Below, piece by piece: positions 46,734-58,146 of a DNA stretch of 64,000 bases. Source of the DNA: Butyriboletus loyo (Eukaryota; Basidiomycota; Agaricomycetes; Boletales; Boletaceae). The DNA lies in NCBI GenBank assembly GCA_038093515.1, contig JBBPSI010000136.1:1-64000 (forward strand), given 5' to 3'. Made by a program: the position numbers and the translations under genes. Within the stretch, counting starts at the first letter, position 1. Each line of letters begins with the position of its first letter. Below the pieces are notes generated by a model, which made no database searches, had not been told where the DNA came from, and worked only from the letters and a program-made list of their open reading frames with translations.

Positions 46734-48630
46734 ATGTTCCAGGGCGGCCTACTCTCAAACTCGCGCCCGCCATCGTCAAACGCCGTGGCGATCGTCTCGG
46801 CCCTCGTCCAGTTAAACCTTACACATCCAACGTCTTGGCTACATACACTGCTCCAATCACCAGCGCGGCCTCTCCCACACCCGCTCCCGACACACGCCCC
46901 TTTACAGCCGCTACGATCCCAAGATGATCTGTATTCTCCCCGTAGAGCGCTCCATCCCTCGGCACGATCGTATTCACAGCCCCAATCGTGTTCGCCTCTT
47001 CCGACAACCCGTCCAACAACGGCATGACATCCAACGTGAAGGGAACTGTCACGCTCGTCGTTATACGTGTACGGGAGCCGTACTGTGCAACGTCGGAGAC
47101 GAAGAATCCGCGATCAGAATGCCAAACAGGTAAAACTGGCGCGGCCTTGCTGGGGATAAGTGGTTGGGTGACGTGCGTAAAGCGCGTGTTGAGCACCCGC
47201 GAGAGTTGGCCTTGCACGCCTATGTTGATCGCGACGAGCGGCTTCGTGGTGTGCTTGGCGACAAAGACCTGGAGAGCGACATTGCTCGCAAAAGGTGTCG
47301 CTTTGGAGACGAGCTTGACAATGTCACCGTACTGCGACGTGAAGCCGTACGTCGACGACAGAGTCGGGTGCGTCCCATGCGATCGCACCCGTCCAGTCAT
47401 GGAACGAAGTAATAATCTAGGAAGTGCCTTGGAGGTATACAATTTCCTTGATGACATGGGAGGGATCGTCTCGACATCAATATATCCGCATCCGAGGCGC
47501 AGTGCGAGTTTGAGTAGGTTTGGGGTTTCCCTTTTCGCGTCGTCGGACAATGCACCGCCCTGGGCGATCGTGCGGACAGTGTTGGTACCGACGCAAAGTG
47601 GACGTCAAAGTCAAGGAGGGGAAGCAAGTGTGCATGCGAGACGACCACGCTAATGGGGGACTTGCGCATGCCGATCATGAGGACCGATGGTATCACGTGG
47701 GTGCTTTTGGTGGCAGTTGCTGCTGGGAGCGGGTTTGCGTGGGGCATGTCGACCACTTGGACGTGAACGCCGATGTATATGATGTGAGGCAGTGCGGACG
47801 AGAACATGCAGGCGCCCTATCTTGTTCTCCAAGTCATCCTGCCACTTGGGCCATATCTTTTCGACGCACCGCCTTTCCTCGAGGGTGGTGTCATTGACGA
47901 CAGTAGTAAGCACTACAAACACCATCACGACGTGGTGGTCATCGTAGCAATGAGTGAAGCGCCATGCTTGAGACTAGCGAGCGGCCACCCATACATGACG
48001 ATTCCGTCCTCAAACTCGTTTGTCTCAACCCCAAACTTGGCTGCATAACGAGTCAGTCAACGATCCCGTGCCTATGGTCATGCGACGTACCCAATTGGTC
48101 CCTCATCGCCTTGATACAATTACACTACTCAACATGCTGGTTCACGATTCCGCGAGTTCGCAAGACGTTCTTGCCCTTCCCTGCCTTGTCCGCCATCGGC
48201 GCCCACGATATCAGCTGTCAAGAACGCGTCCATGTCCACCTCGCCCGTTGCCTTGTGCGCAGAGGAGGCTGGAAGAGACGTACTGCGAGGAGATGGAAGC
48301 ATCGATGTTGAGGGTGTTGCCCGGGAGACCGGTGGGGGCGATGGGAAGGGGGAGGTAACTGGATGTGCCGAGGTAGTTGATGTCTGCGGCAGCATTTGAG
48401 AGGGCTTCGGCGAGTGGCGCGATGGGACGCAGTTTCATGCGCGCGTTGCCCGCGATAACGGTGCGGTCCGATCGGGGCGGGTGAAAGAGGGCGAGGCGAG
48501 GGTGCGGACGGCAGTGAGGAAGCATAAGCTTGCCACCAGATCCGGTGACGACGAGGGAATTGTCCACCCGAAGGTGGCTGCATATTGGGAGGGTGAATAC
48601 GTCAGGGATAGGACGACATACGTTCAAATG
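46734..48630 (-). pseudogene. AROM (ARO1) relic B, EPSP synthase through shikimate dehydrogenase
   Basis: Domain order on the minus strand follows AROM. EPSP synthase remnants (SLVVTGSGGKLMLP, TVIAGNARMKLRPIAPLAEAL, IDASISSQYVSS; about 48590-48230). A weak shikimate kinase P-loop relic ([12 protein letters not shown] near 47690). Type I dehydroquinase (CGYIDVETIPP, then GDIVKLVSKAT with the Schiff-base Lys position; about 47500-47290). SDH (INIGVQGQLSRVLN, VTQPLIPSKAAP, SVTVPFTLDVMPLLDGL, GAVNTIVPRDGALYGENTD; to 46800). Stops and frameshifts separate domains, and the N-terminal dehydroquinate synthase is absent. The longest open piece is 47550-46819. It is less decayed in the SDH part than relic A. 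Confidence 0.85.
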
Positions 48631-48649
48631 TAATACTACGCTAGTTCAA

Positions 48650-49555
48650 GGATATGCACCGTGGTCGTTACCACCATTTGTCCGATCCCGAGAGAGGGAG
48701 CGGTGGGTGGGTGTGACGAGAGACGCTGTCTGCTGAGATACTGACGCTGGACTCGGGCCAGAGGTGGACAGAAAGAAAGACGCTGTGCCACCTCGCTTAA
48801 CTCATGCGTAAATGAAATTCTGAAACGCGCGGTGGACCCCTCATATGTATATATCCGTTGCTCGGACTCACATATACATATATAGGTCACTAGACCAACC
48901 GGGTTATTGCGTCTCAGATCCCCCTCGCATATGCCCTCGTTACGAACAACAATGTGATTGGGCCGCCCACGAGTGTTGGGTGTGAGAAGGTTCGTGTTTC
49001 AAAATTGGTACAAACATCTGAGCTGGTTTCAAGTCGGTTCAATCATCTTCATCGTCATGTTGTACGCTTGACGGTGATTGAGGCAAATGTCATGATGTCA
49101 TCGGTTGTAGTATGATGTTCGCTAGGCATCGTCACTCTAGTCTGTTTCGATCTTCTCCGTTTCTTCTCAATACGGTGTCTGGACGAAATCCTACAACCTC
49201 TTCTTGGGAACGCATGTTTAGGATCGATCATGGCGTTGTTTGGTTCATGCCCGCCGCCACTTTCCCAACTGACTGTTGCTGTACTGTAGGCATCTTATCA
49301 TCAACAGGTTTGTGTCCCTCACGTCATTGCGGGTTCCGTTGTCTATGGACGTGACCATATTATTCATGCTATCAAGACCCACTTTACCACTCCAACCCTT
49401 CGAACTATTCCAAAATTGGGACTCACTCAATAGATATTCCTTCCCTGGACAACATGTTCTTCTGCATGTCCTTTCCGTTGATTGATTTTTTGGGTGATGA
49501 CCGAAGTACACCCGTTCACTATTTCCAGCGAATCAGCACGGAGGAAGGCTTGGTT
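48650..49555. other. Intergenic region
   Basis: No gene recognised. A short purine-rich AT tract and TATATA motifs lie near 48845-48885. Nothing else stands out. Confidence 0.45.
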
Positions 49556-49558
49556 TTA

Positions 49559-50521
49559 CAGCTAAATTCAAAACATTAGACCGCTTTCTGCTGTGTTCGC
49601 CTTGATCCTTGGTTTATGCTGGTTTATGCTGGTTTATGCTGGTTTACGAGTACAAATAGAGTTTAGCCAGATCGGGATTGTACCGCTGCCAATCATGCGT
49701 GCGCGTGAGTCTTGTGATGGTGCAAGTTCAGCGCCAGCGTTCAACGTTCAACTTTCAACTGTAATGCCATACGGAAATTGTTGTCACATACCGCCAGCAG
49801 CGAAAGAGCAGAGTGTCACAATGTCTGCTCACATGAAGCCCAGCAAGATTGCTCATGCCACTGGGATAAGTGCCAGAACAATCAGACGAACAATGTAATT
49901 GTGGTGGAAGACACTGTCACAAGATGGAGTCGGGACTGGGGTTATTTCGTAGAACAACTTGAAGAGAGTCTCCGGATTCTCCAAGGCGACGAGTCTATCT
50001 TTGGAAAACCACAGTGATGTGTCACTCCATCCCGGCATCCTCTCTTACAAGCATCTTGATTACTGGCTCGACGTAGAGAAAACTATCCGTGCTCTCCATT
50101 CTCATCCGCATGGTTATCGCCTTACAGACGTTTGTTTCAAGCCCGCAGGCCCACTAGTCAATGTATGGGGGCCTGCTCTGGCAGACAGCGAGTGGTTTGG
50201 TGATCAGTGCAGACTCCAGAAAATCGTGTCGCTACTGAGATCAACAATCCCAACGTTTGACTAAGCTCTTGTGACACTCTGCTCTTTCGCTGCTGGCGGT
50301 ATGTGACAACAATTTCCGTATGGCATTATAGTTGAAAGTTGAACGCTGAACGCTGGCGCTGAACTTGCGCCATCACAAGACTCACGCGCACGCATGATTG
50401 GCAGTGGTACAATCCCGATTTGGCTAAACTCTATTTGTACTCGTAAACCAGCATAAACCAGCATAAACCAAGAATCAAGGCGAACACAGCAGAAAGCGGT
50501 CTAATGTTTTGAATTTAGCTG
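49559..50521. mobile_element. Tc1/mariner-type non-autonomous element with long TIRs and captured sequence
   Basis: Terminal inverted repeats at 49559-49820 (262 bp) and 50270-50521 (252 bp), tips CAGCTAAATTCAAAACATTA, flanked by TA on both sides (49557-49558, 50522-50523), as for Tc1/mariner insertions. The arms differ in a 10-bp tandem unit (GGTTTATGCT): three full copies on the left, two on the right. Just inside the left TIR is a relic of a transposase helix-turn-helix (KPSKIAHATGISARTIRRTM, about 49837-49896). The rest of the interior is foreign sequence, listed separately. Confidence 0.92.
49897..50264 (+). pseudogene. Host-like gene fragment captured inside the mariner-type element
   Basis: Forward readings in two frames: TRWSRDWGYFVEQLEESLRI (about 49920-49980), and after a frame change or intron HPGILSYKHLDYWLDVEKTI to VNVWGPALADSEWFGDQCRL, ending TAA at 50262-50264. 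The composition is protein-like and unlike transposases. Family not recognised. Confidence 0.5.
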
Positions 50522-50523
50522 TA

Positions 50524-52340
50524 ATGTGTAAACAGATGGGAAAGATCACACGGTACGTCCCTGAATCGTGGAGCGTACGATGGTACCAAGTTTAGATCTC
50601 GTCCACCATCGGACGACAGCGGTTCTCAGTTACCTGACTGGTGTTCGTACTGCTTCTAGAGTTACCAGACGGTACCGAGTTTCGACTGATGTCCTTGCTA
50701 GGCGGCTGCAAAGATAACGCATTTCTCTAGAGGGGCAGGGGTAATCAAACTCGTGGGTTTAAGCGGCCAACTATCGAAACGACACTTGAAAATGTACCAG
50801 GGAGGCTCAAAGGTCACATGTTGTCAGGGCTCGCTCAAGTAAGGTTATACATATTCTCATCGACAGTACTCAAGGACCAAGGGATGCATCACCGCGACTA
50901 GTAGTCGCTCACTCAAAATAGACAACTCGACCTATGATAGCTGCAGTACTGTGGCAGCTAGTCCCCGGTTCCAGCGACGGCGCTCTATCTGAAGTTGCTA
51001 GTCGATAAAACCCTAGGTTACCCCTGAATGTCCAGAAATTGCGGCTTGAACGATCAATCTGCCCACTCTACAACGACGGAGGCACTAGCAGATGATCCGT
51101 TATTACTCAAGTTGCGATCCTCAATCTCGTGCGTGAGAGCCCACGATTGATGGAGAGACTTCGTCGGATGAGGAACACAGCCTGCCGCTAAGTATTCGTG
51201 CGTTTTTTTAGCAGTGGTGGTATTGGGACCGAGACCTTTTTTTTTCGACACCATTTCTGTCCCTTCGGACCGAGACTCCGCGCTCGAATATTATTTACGA
51301 TCTTTACTTGGACATGTCATAATTTCCAAAGCACCATTTCGTGTTCTGACCTAAACGATCGCGTAATCCTACATTACCCGAAGGATTAGTAGCAGTGGAA
51401 GGAACACCATGCTCCGTATCTAACTCGGTGCCTCCAAGCGATAGGCCGAGGATCAGAATAAAGCGGAAATCGCATCCGAGTGACTAGGCCACGCCCCCAC
51501 CCGCGCCAACCGCTGATTCGCACGAATGTGAACTGAAACGTATTTCTCGGCGTCTGCCCCTCCGTTCATCTATAATGTGGGGATCTGATGGCGAATGGAA
51601 GCTGAAGGGAGATATCTTGGCATCGAAGTGATTGGCGAGATTCCATGATGTGATGAGAAGAATGAGGTTGAGACGTGACGTTCACCTTCAGATCGGCGAA
51701 TCAACTAGCTGTGACTCGGAGAGGGTGATGAATCGATGACAACCAGCCATGATTGGTCCGGGTTACCACCCTGGACTATCGTGAATGCCTCACATAAGTT
51801 TGAAAGGATGATACTTTGTGAATTCGTCGATCATGACCTAGCTATGTTTGGACTGCCTCTCGCTTGACCGTAGGTGGCGCGGATGGAAAAGTGGTGGGGG
51901 CGTAAGTATGAAACGGATTCCACATAGTCTACTCACCGTAGACAAGACGAATGAGAAGATTGGATCACACAGAACAATCCTCTGTTGTGCTAGCGGGTTG
52001 AGGTGAACCCGGTCCGAGAAGCATGCGCCATTCGACGACTGTCATTTTGCTGCCAAATGATCATAAAGACATCCCTAAATGCTCACGGGAAGTAATTCGA
52101 TCCAAAACGTTTGACCCCTTTCGACCGTACTTTTACTGGATTTCTAATCGTGAGGCTCAGAAAACCCAATATGGTGCGATACCGTCCAATAAGTAAATGT
52201 TTCCACTCTGCCGTGACCCTGCAATAGTTCATTTTGCTGGCATACTTCTGGAAAAGCAGGTTCGAGGTTTAATGGAAATACTTGCACCGCATATTCGTTC
52301 CCCTGCTCCGGTATTTAAGCAACCCGTACACTCATGATTC
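50524..52340. other. Intergenic region
   Basis: About 1.8 kb with no supported gene or RNA. Several 300-bp open frames have no motif. Low coding signal on both strands. Confidence 0.45.
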
Positions 52341-53275
52341 ACAGATCCCCTCACCAAGCACATCCTACAACAGCGAAAAATGGTAACGTTGAACAGCTTT
52401 CTGTTCCCTTCAACTACACAGTGTTTCTTCTAGGAAACCGTCGATGTCTATGCTCGAAACATTGTCATCTTCGGTGAAACCGGCGTTGGCAAGTCGTCCG
52501 TCATCAACCTCATTTCTGGTCAGGAATATGCGCGCACTTCTAACAATGCTGTCGGATGCACGTCCCAGCATCAACGATACATCGTCTCCCTGGACAGGAT
52601 GTCATGTGCCCTCTGGGACACCGCGGGACTGGACGAGGGAACTGAGGGGACGGTACCTGCTAGGCAAGCAGAACGCAATCTGACAGCGTTGATGCGGAGT
52701 CTGGCGCGTTCAGATGGCGTCCATCTCATCATCTATTGCATCCGCGGCACCCGGCTCGCTGGCGCCCCCAAGCGCAACGAGGCGCTCAAGCGACATTATG
52801 ACAAATTTTACGTCACGGTCTGTCGGAGGAAGGTACCCATTGCATTGGTCGTGACGGGCCTGGAATACCAGCAAGGTGGGATGGAGACGTGGTGGAATGA
52901 GAACGAGGCGGAGCTACAGCGGTACGGAATGCGGTTTGACGCGCATGCGTGCGTGTCGACGCTCGACGTCGAGGATGATGCGGTCATACAGCAACGACGC
53001 TCTGACTCACAGAGGGTTTTACGCGAGCTTGTGGTCAGGTACTCGAAACGCGCAGCTTGGAAAGCCGATCCGTCGGTTTTATCCCGGGTCTTTCGTATGT
53101 TCCACACTGTCTTCCGCCGCACGTCTATTGCCAGGTAATCCCAGATCATCGTTGACATGGGCGCTCCCACTACCTACACTGCATACACCGTGCTATGTGT
53201 TTAAGTTGACAGCATGTTACAGCACTACTACGGACGATTTACTGCGCGCTGGTGGATGGGACTACTGATGTTCAT
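52341..53275 (+). pseudogene. P-loop GTPase, copy 3, start lost
   Basis: Close to copy 1: the conserved intron (about 52382-52436, ends TTTCTTCTAG) then exon 2 with GETGVGKSSVINLISG, DTAGLDEGTEGTVPAR and VVTGLEYQQGGMETW. The start codon position (MSGRKK in copy 2) is mutated. The open frame 52599-53138 covers the part from G3 on. It lacks the second domain and ends, like copy 1, in a tail containing GRFTARWWMGLL (about 53226-53265). Same orientation as copy 1. Confidence 0.8.
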
Positions 53276-54105
53276 ATTTTGGATGATAAATGACCATCAT
53301 TCGAAAAACTTGACTTACAAATTGTGCCCTATGTCTTGTCAGTCGTCAGTGCCTCTGCAAACCGTGTTTTCCTATTTCAGGAAATTACCTTTGCTTGGCA
53401 AGCTTTGTGGCGCCAGCATCCCACCACCGCCGTTCTCGCGTGAAGGTCTGCCTCGAGCTTGAGCAGTTGAGAATGGCCTTTCGTCGCTGTGTCTCACTCA
53501 CCAGCGAGATGCTGCTTCCCACGCTTGCGTTCCACCTCACTACTATGCAAGGCGAACAAGTACTGTTGAAAACATTAATACCCCTGCCGATAATCGTGTT
53601 TCGGATCACCTGTTTTCCCCGACTTCGCAGACGTCTAGTCAGGGTGACCGGATAGGGCCTGTTAAGATGGATTTAATAAGCGGAGACAAGTGTTTCCTCG
53701 CGTGGCGGGATCGGGTTAACTTTCTTCTCCTTCCATAGAAGCGCCCGTTTCTAAATTATAATTATCAGGCTGCTGCGAAGCTGGCATGCCTGACATTTCA
53801 GCTAGGGTCTCAACAAAGTATTCCTTCTGCCCTCGACTATTGTATCATGTTACCGGAATTTCCTGGAAGGGTAACCGGTGTACTGTGTGTGGCGTGTGGG
53901 CGTTGACGTGTGGCGTAGGATCGATTCACTTTGCTATTGCTGAACCATGACATTACTAGCAGAATGATTCCGTGGGAACCCCACTCCCACATGACCCTGG
54001 GAATCCGCGCTGCATTCAAATTTTTCATGGATTTTACCAGGCTGTCTATCGACGGCTTGCCTCATTGGACAGTTGGACTGGTCACCAGACTACTTTTACC
54101 TGGCG
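53276..54105. other. Intergenic region
   Basis: No supported gene. A forward frame at 53395-53655 and a minus frame at 53385-53609 overlap without motifs. Confidence 0.4.
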
Positions 54106-55587
54106 ATGATTGTTTTTCCCTTTGCCACGTTGATAATTGCCATTTCGGTGGCACTGACTACGAGGGCCTCTAACGCTCCGGATTTCACATTGCTCCCTGG
54201 CGCTGTGGTATGTTTTGCACCGAAGTTCACGAGAAGAGTGTGCTAATACACTCAGTACATTGACCCCCTCGATTATAATGTCGTGGGTGCAAATTACACT
54301 CAATGGCGTACAAACAACTCTTTCGTGGGTTTCAATCCCACCAACACGACGCCACCCTTCATACAAGTCTTCGACCCCTCCTTCCTCGATATAACAGGCC
54401 CAGATGCAACTATTCGGCTTGTCGTGTCGAACCCAGGCTTTGCATTTGCTCACGAAGCGCCGATTTACGTGCCCGACCTCAACGTCGTTTTCTTCTCCAG
54501 TATTGCTGGCGGTCCTCTTGGATATAGTGGCTGGAACAATAATAGCGTCGTCTCAGTGCTTAACATGACGGAAGTCGATAATGCCCTTGCTGCTACTTCG
54601 GGTGGAGTCAACATCCAAATACAGACCGTGAGCAGGATTTACAATAGACACCAGGAGAAAATCGCTCAGACATGTTCAGTTAAACCTTTCTGATTCTGTC
54701 CAGATGGTCAACGGAGGCACAGGCCCTTATAAGGGAAACCTTCTGTTTGTCACGTCAGGACGTGCGCTTCTCCCTCCTTCAATTGTACTCGTGAATCCAA
54801 GTCCACCATTCAATACGACCGTCCTGCTGGACAACTTCTACGGCAGACAATTCAACTCACTGAACGATGTCAAGTTACTGCCTGGCACTGATGTCATATA
54901 TTTCACAGACCCTCCGTAAGTTCTCCAGTGATTTGGGAGACGAACATCTCTGACAGACTCATGTAGATACGGCTGGTTGGCTGGATTCCGTCCCGAACCA
55001 ATGTCACCTTCCCAGGTATACCGCTTTGATCCATCGACCGGTCAAGTCCGAGTCGTCGCAGACCAATTTGTAGCTCCAAATGGCATCGCCTTTTCACCAG
55101 ATGGCAAAACTGCATTCGTGTAAGCAGGACACAGATTCTTCTGCTGAATCCGCCGCGAGGATTTACAAAAAATCTTCAGGACCGACACGGGTGAAGTTGG
55201 TGGTATTTTGGGAAACAATCAGACGTATCCCGCCACAATGTAAGTTCCCTTGGACTCGTCTGTTCTCCGTTATCCTTATTGTGTTCCAATAGCTATCAGT
55301 ATGACATTGATCCAGTGACCCAGTCGTTCAAAAACCGTCGTGTCTTTGCTTACAGCGATTCTGGCATTCCCGACGGCATCCAGCTTGACACGAACGGTAA
55401 CGTTTTTTCAGGGTGTGGGGATGGAATACACGTGTGGAACTCCGAGGGTATCCTCATCGGAAAATTCTTTCTTAATACTACGACACCCGAGATGATCTTC
55501 ACAAAGTCTGGACTCCTTATTTTCGCTGAGGAAAGCATATATCTAGCCAATATCCAGGCTCAGGGGATTGACTTGACAGTATACTAG
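54106..55587 (+). CDS. Secreted SMP-30/gluconolactonase-like lactonohydrolase, copy 2
   Basis: Forward paralogue of the gene at 15586-17074. ATG 54106 gives a signal sequence (MIVFPFATLIIAISVALTT). About six exons with the same intron positions: donor after GAV at 54210, after the QT of NIQIQT near 54629, after TDPP at 54917, after KTAFV at 55120 and after NQTYPAT near 55239. The stop TAG is at 55585-55587. Motifs PLDYNVVGANYTQW, NPGFAFAHEAPIYV, VNGGTGPYKGNLLF, NSLNDVKLLPGTD, APNGIAFSPDGKTAF, SDSGIPDGIQLDTNGNVFSG, ending IYLANIQAQGIDL. No lesion seen. Identity to copy 1 is high by eye across coding parts. Confidence 0.85.
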
Positions 55588-56269
55588 TTGGCAGAATTGC
55601 TGGAGACTACTCTTGGCAAGTAGTATGCTGTCCTGGGCAGTTGGAGGGGATTCTACTGGTTTGGTCAAGTGCATTGTAAGCACACTGCTTATCTAGGTCC
55701 TGTAACTAGTACATATACCGTCCGTGATACTAAATGGAAACCCTTCCTTTCACTATAGTATGCGCAGTGTCGGCTTCAACATGCATGTGCCCTTCTCATA
55801 CTTTTCCCTCTAATACAATTTTCAGAGTACAGTGGTAATGCATACGAGTTAGGTGGCGAAAAAGCAATGCATTATTAGGTTTATGCAACAGGATACATGT
55901 CACAACTAGTGTGACATTGCAGCATGACTGAGTGGCAGTGCAACATAGGATACAGTAAGTTGTACAGAAATCATGATAAATGTTACACTGATGCACACAA
56001 CAAGATGTTGAAATGGTAGTGTTCTATTTCTGTATTTCACTTACAGCCACTATGTTTCCAGACTGGTCTTTATGACATATTAGTCTAGAACCATATGACA
56101 TCATAGTCTAGACACAGTCATGCTTGTCACATTACATATAGCTCTACTTGTGCTATTGGACAATATACTTAGTCTTATCTCTTATCTCTAACATATTGTC
56201 ATGTGATTCTTACCTTACCTTATATAGGTACTATACAGTACATAAGTACAAACACTCCTGTACTGTATA
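55588..56269. other. AT-rich flank of the Tc1 relic
   Basis: No gene recognised. AT-rich, with short repeated ATGACATCATAGTCTAGA-type phrases near 56070-56115 that also occur in the LTRs near 57395 and 62950. Confidence 0.45.
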
Positions 56270-57096
56270 CAGTGGGCAACAAAACTGTTGCAATGTGTTA
56301 CGCTTGGCGCTAACAACGAGAACTCTGAGGCGGCACTCTGGAGTAGCCGCAGGACTCTGGAGACGATTCTGGAGAAGTCTCAGACTATGCCTTAGTGCTC
56401 ACACTAAGAGTCTGGAAGAGAACTAATTGCTAGCAGGTTACTGCGTAGAACTAGATAAAGTACAGGGTGTAAAGACTGAGTCTTTATACTACAGAGGTCT
56501 GCGCACAGACCATGCTCCCTAATCGAGTCGCGAGAGCAAAAGTACAAATGTGGAAGAAACACTCTAGAACGTTCCAGAGTGTGAAAGAAAGCGCGTCCGT
56601 GCGCGGGAAGTGATGACTAAGCTAGAGCGGCTCATACCGCTCAACGGGCACTAGCAAAAGGCTAGGCGAGTGAAGTAGTCCTAATGGTAATGGAGAGAAA
56701 AAGTATACCACTACCGTAACACAATGTTGGCAACATTTTGATTGTTAAGCTAATAACTCAAGAACCACTAAAGGCAAACCTCCTAAACCTACCCATAGCA
56801 GAAAGCCATAATCAAGGGCTTTCCAAATATATATACATTGCTTATGTAATTCATTATATATCAGGAGATATTCACCAATCAAGCAAGGGTACTCATTGCA
56901 ACAGTTTTGTTGCTGATATCAAGGGTATCTATATTAGTATGAAGTATATCCTCCTTTGGCTTTAATCACCTCCTGAATCCTTCTAGGCATACCCTCAATT
57001 AACTCCTGACACTGTGCAATCCCAATCCTATCCCACTCTGCCTATACACGCTCCCACAACTCCAAAATCCCCTTAGGTGTTACAACCACAGGAGTA
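56270..57096 (-). mobile_element. Tc1-like transposon relic with transposase C-terminus
   Basis: The terminus CAGTGGGCAACAAAACTGTT at 56270 is preceded by TA (56268-56269). Related subterminal sequence TTGGCAACATTTTGATTG resumes at 56727, after the nested LTR. On the minus strand, 57095-56945 encodes a Tc1/pogo transposase end (PVVVTPKGILELWERV, stop, AEWDRIGIAQCQELIEGMPR, then VIKAKGGY). The in-frame TAG within WERV*AEW shows decay. The 5' part of the transposase is missing; an LTR remnant abuts it at about 57097. Confidence 0.85.
56296..56721 (+). mobile_element. Solo LTR (426 bp) nested in the Tc1 relic
   Basis: Ends TGTTACGCTTGG...CCGTAACA, flanked by CAATG on both sides (56291-56295, 56722-56726). 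Removing it rejoins the Tc1 end sequence. It carries a TATA-like TCTTTATACTACAG near 56481 and the partial stem-loop GCGCACAGACCATGCT (56501-56516). Confidence 0.92.
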
Positions 57097-57104
57097 ATCC
57101 CAAC

Positions 57105-57490
57105 AGGATGTTTCACAGGCGGTTCCACTACAAGTTGCAGCTCTACATAAAGAGCTGGCAAAGGTTTATAGAGTATAGCAAAGTACCTTAGTCCCTCAAC
57201 TATTTCCAGCAATCAAGACAAGTGGTTAAAGCTAAGGGATCTTAGCCTAAACCACAAGCCTTTATATATTGTACAAGATGGTGCACAGACCAAGCTGTGC
57301 ATGTGATAAACTACTATACATGGTTAGACTAAGAAGCCAATGGTGATCAAAAAGAAGAGAAGTAAACAGAGATTAAATACATGAGGTATGATGTCATAGT
57401 CTAGACTGATGACATCATGGGCCAGTCTGGGCCATTACATCATAGGCTCTGTCTAGATTCTGATTACATGTATAATCCCACAATCATGTG
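57105..57490 (+). mobile_element. Truncated LTR
   Basis: Matches the 62640-63122 LTR from GGCGGTTCCACTACAAG onward. It includes palindrome GCTAAGGGATCTTAGC (57231-57246), TATA-like TTTATATATTG (57261) and stem-loop GCACAGACCAAGCTGTGC (57283-57300). Its 5' terminus is missing at the junction with the Tc1 relic, and its 3' end is interrupted at 57490 by another LTR start. Confidence 0.85.
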
Positions 57491-57600
57491 TGTTATGAAG
57501 CAACCAAAGGACTAAGTCAATTGGAATACCAAGTCACAAGCAGTTCCACCTCAGTTGCAGTAGTACACAAACTACTGGCGAGTATAAAAGAATAGAACTC
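57491..57600 (+). mobile_element. LTR 5' fragment
   Basis: Begins TGTTATGAAGCAACC and follows the family pattern through CAGTTCCACCTCAGTTGCAG to ACTACTGGCGAG, then loses similarity near 57590. It was inserted at the 3' part of the preceding LTR. Confidence 0.65.
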
Positions 57601-58146
57601 TGGGGAAGCCTACAGCAAGTAGGATGAAAGAAGTATTTCTTTGAATGGAGGTAGTATCTCTGACAAAGCTTGGTACGGTAATGTACTGAAATGGGTAAAG
57701 ACTTTACTACTATGATTTTACAAATTGTGATAGATTGTACCTCCCATGTTACCACAGGGACTAACAAAACACGATAAGCTCAGCCACAGGGATTTGGGGG
57801 TCCCTGTGTCACTCTTCACAAACTAGGCATGACCCTAGCATGGACTATCAACTCCAAAGGGAGTGACGAAGAATTTGATACAAGTAGTTACATGAACACA
57901 AAAACTTCCCTTCCAAGGGGATCCCCTAAAAGTATGGGGGCAATCAGAAATGAAAACAGAGAAACACTCTGTAATGGCTCTTATCCCTGAGCACTGGGAT
58001 TACCCTTCAGTGGGAATTCTGCTCCTTCAAGCAGAAGTGTACTGGTATGTGCGATGAAATGAAGCTGGAGGGTAAGAACGCCAAATGTAACTCTCAGCTC
58101 TATCCCTGCCCTGGGAACCGGGTGTGTATTAGAAGCTTTAACCAAG
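57601..58146. other. Repeat-derived spacer
   Basis: No gene. The motif near 57810-57860 (CTTCACAAACTAGGCATGAC) resembles 5045-5095 near the Helitron, so part of this is a dispersed repeat. GC-rich short phrases near 57895-57935 (CCTTCCAAGGGGATCCCC) form a small palindrome. Confidence 0.45.

Noticed and set aside
46734..48630. A functional aromatic-biosynthesis gene
   Set aside because: Domains are in the right order but separated by stops and frameshifts, and the dehydroquinate synthase part is absent.
49593..49898. Forward frame of 101 codons in the mariner-type element
   Set aside because: Most of it is the terminal inverted repeat; the same peptide appears on the other strand at 50261-50464 for that reason. 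Only the short helix-turn-helix stub is meaningful.
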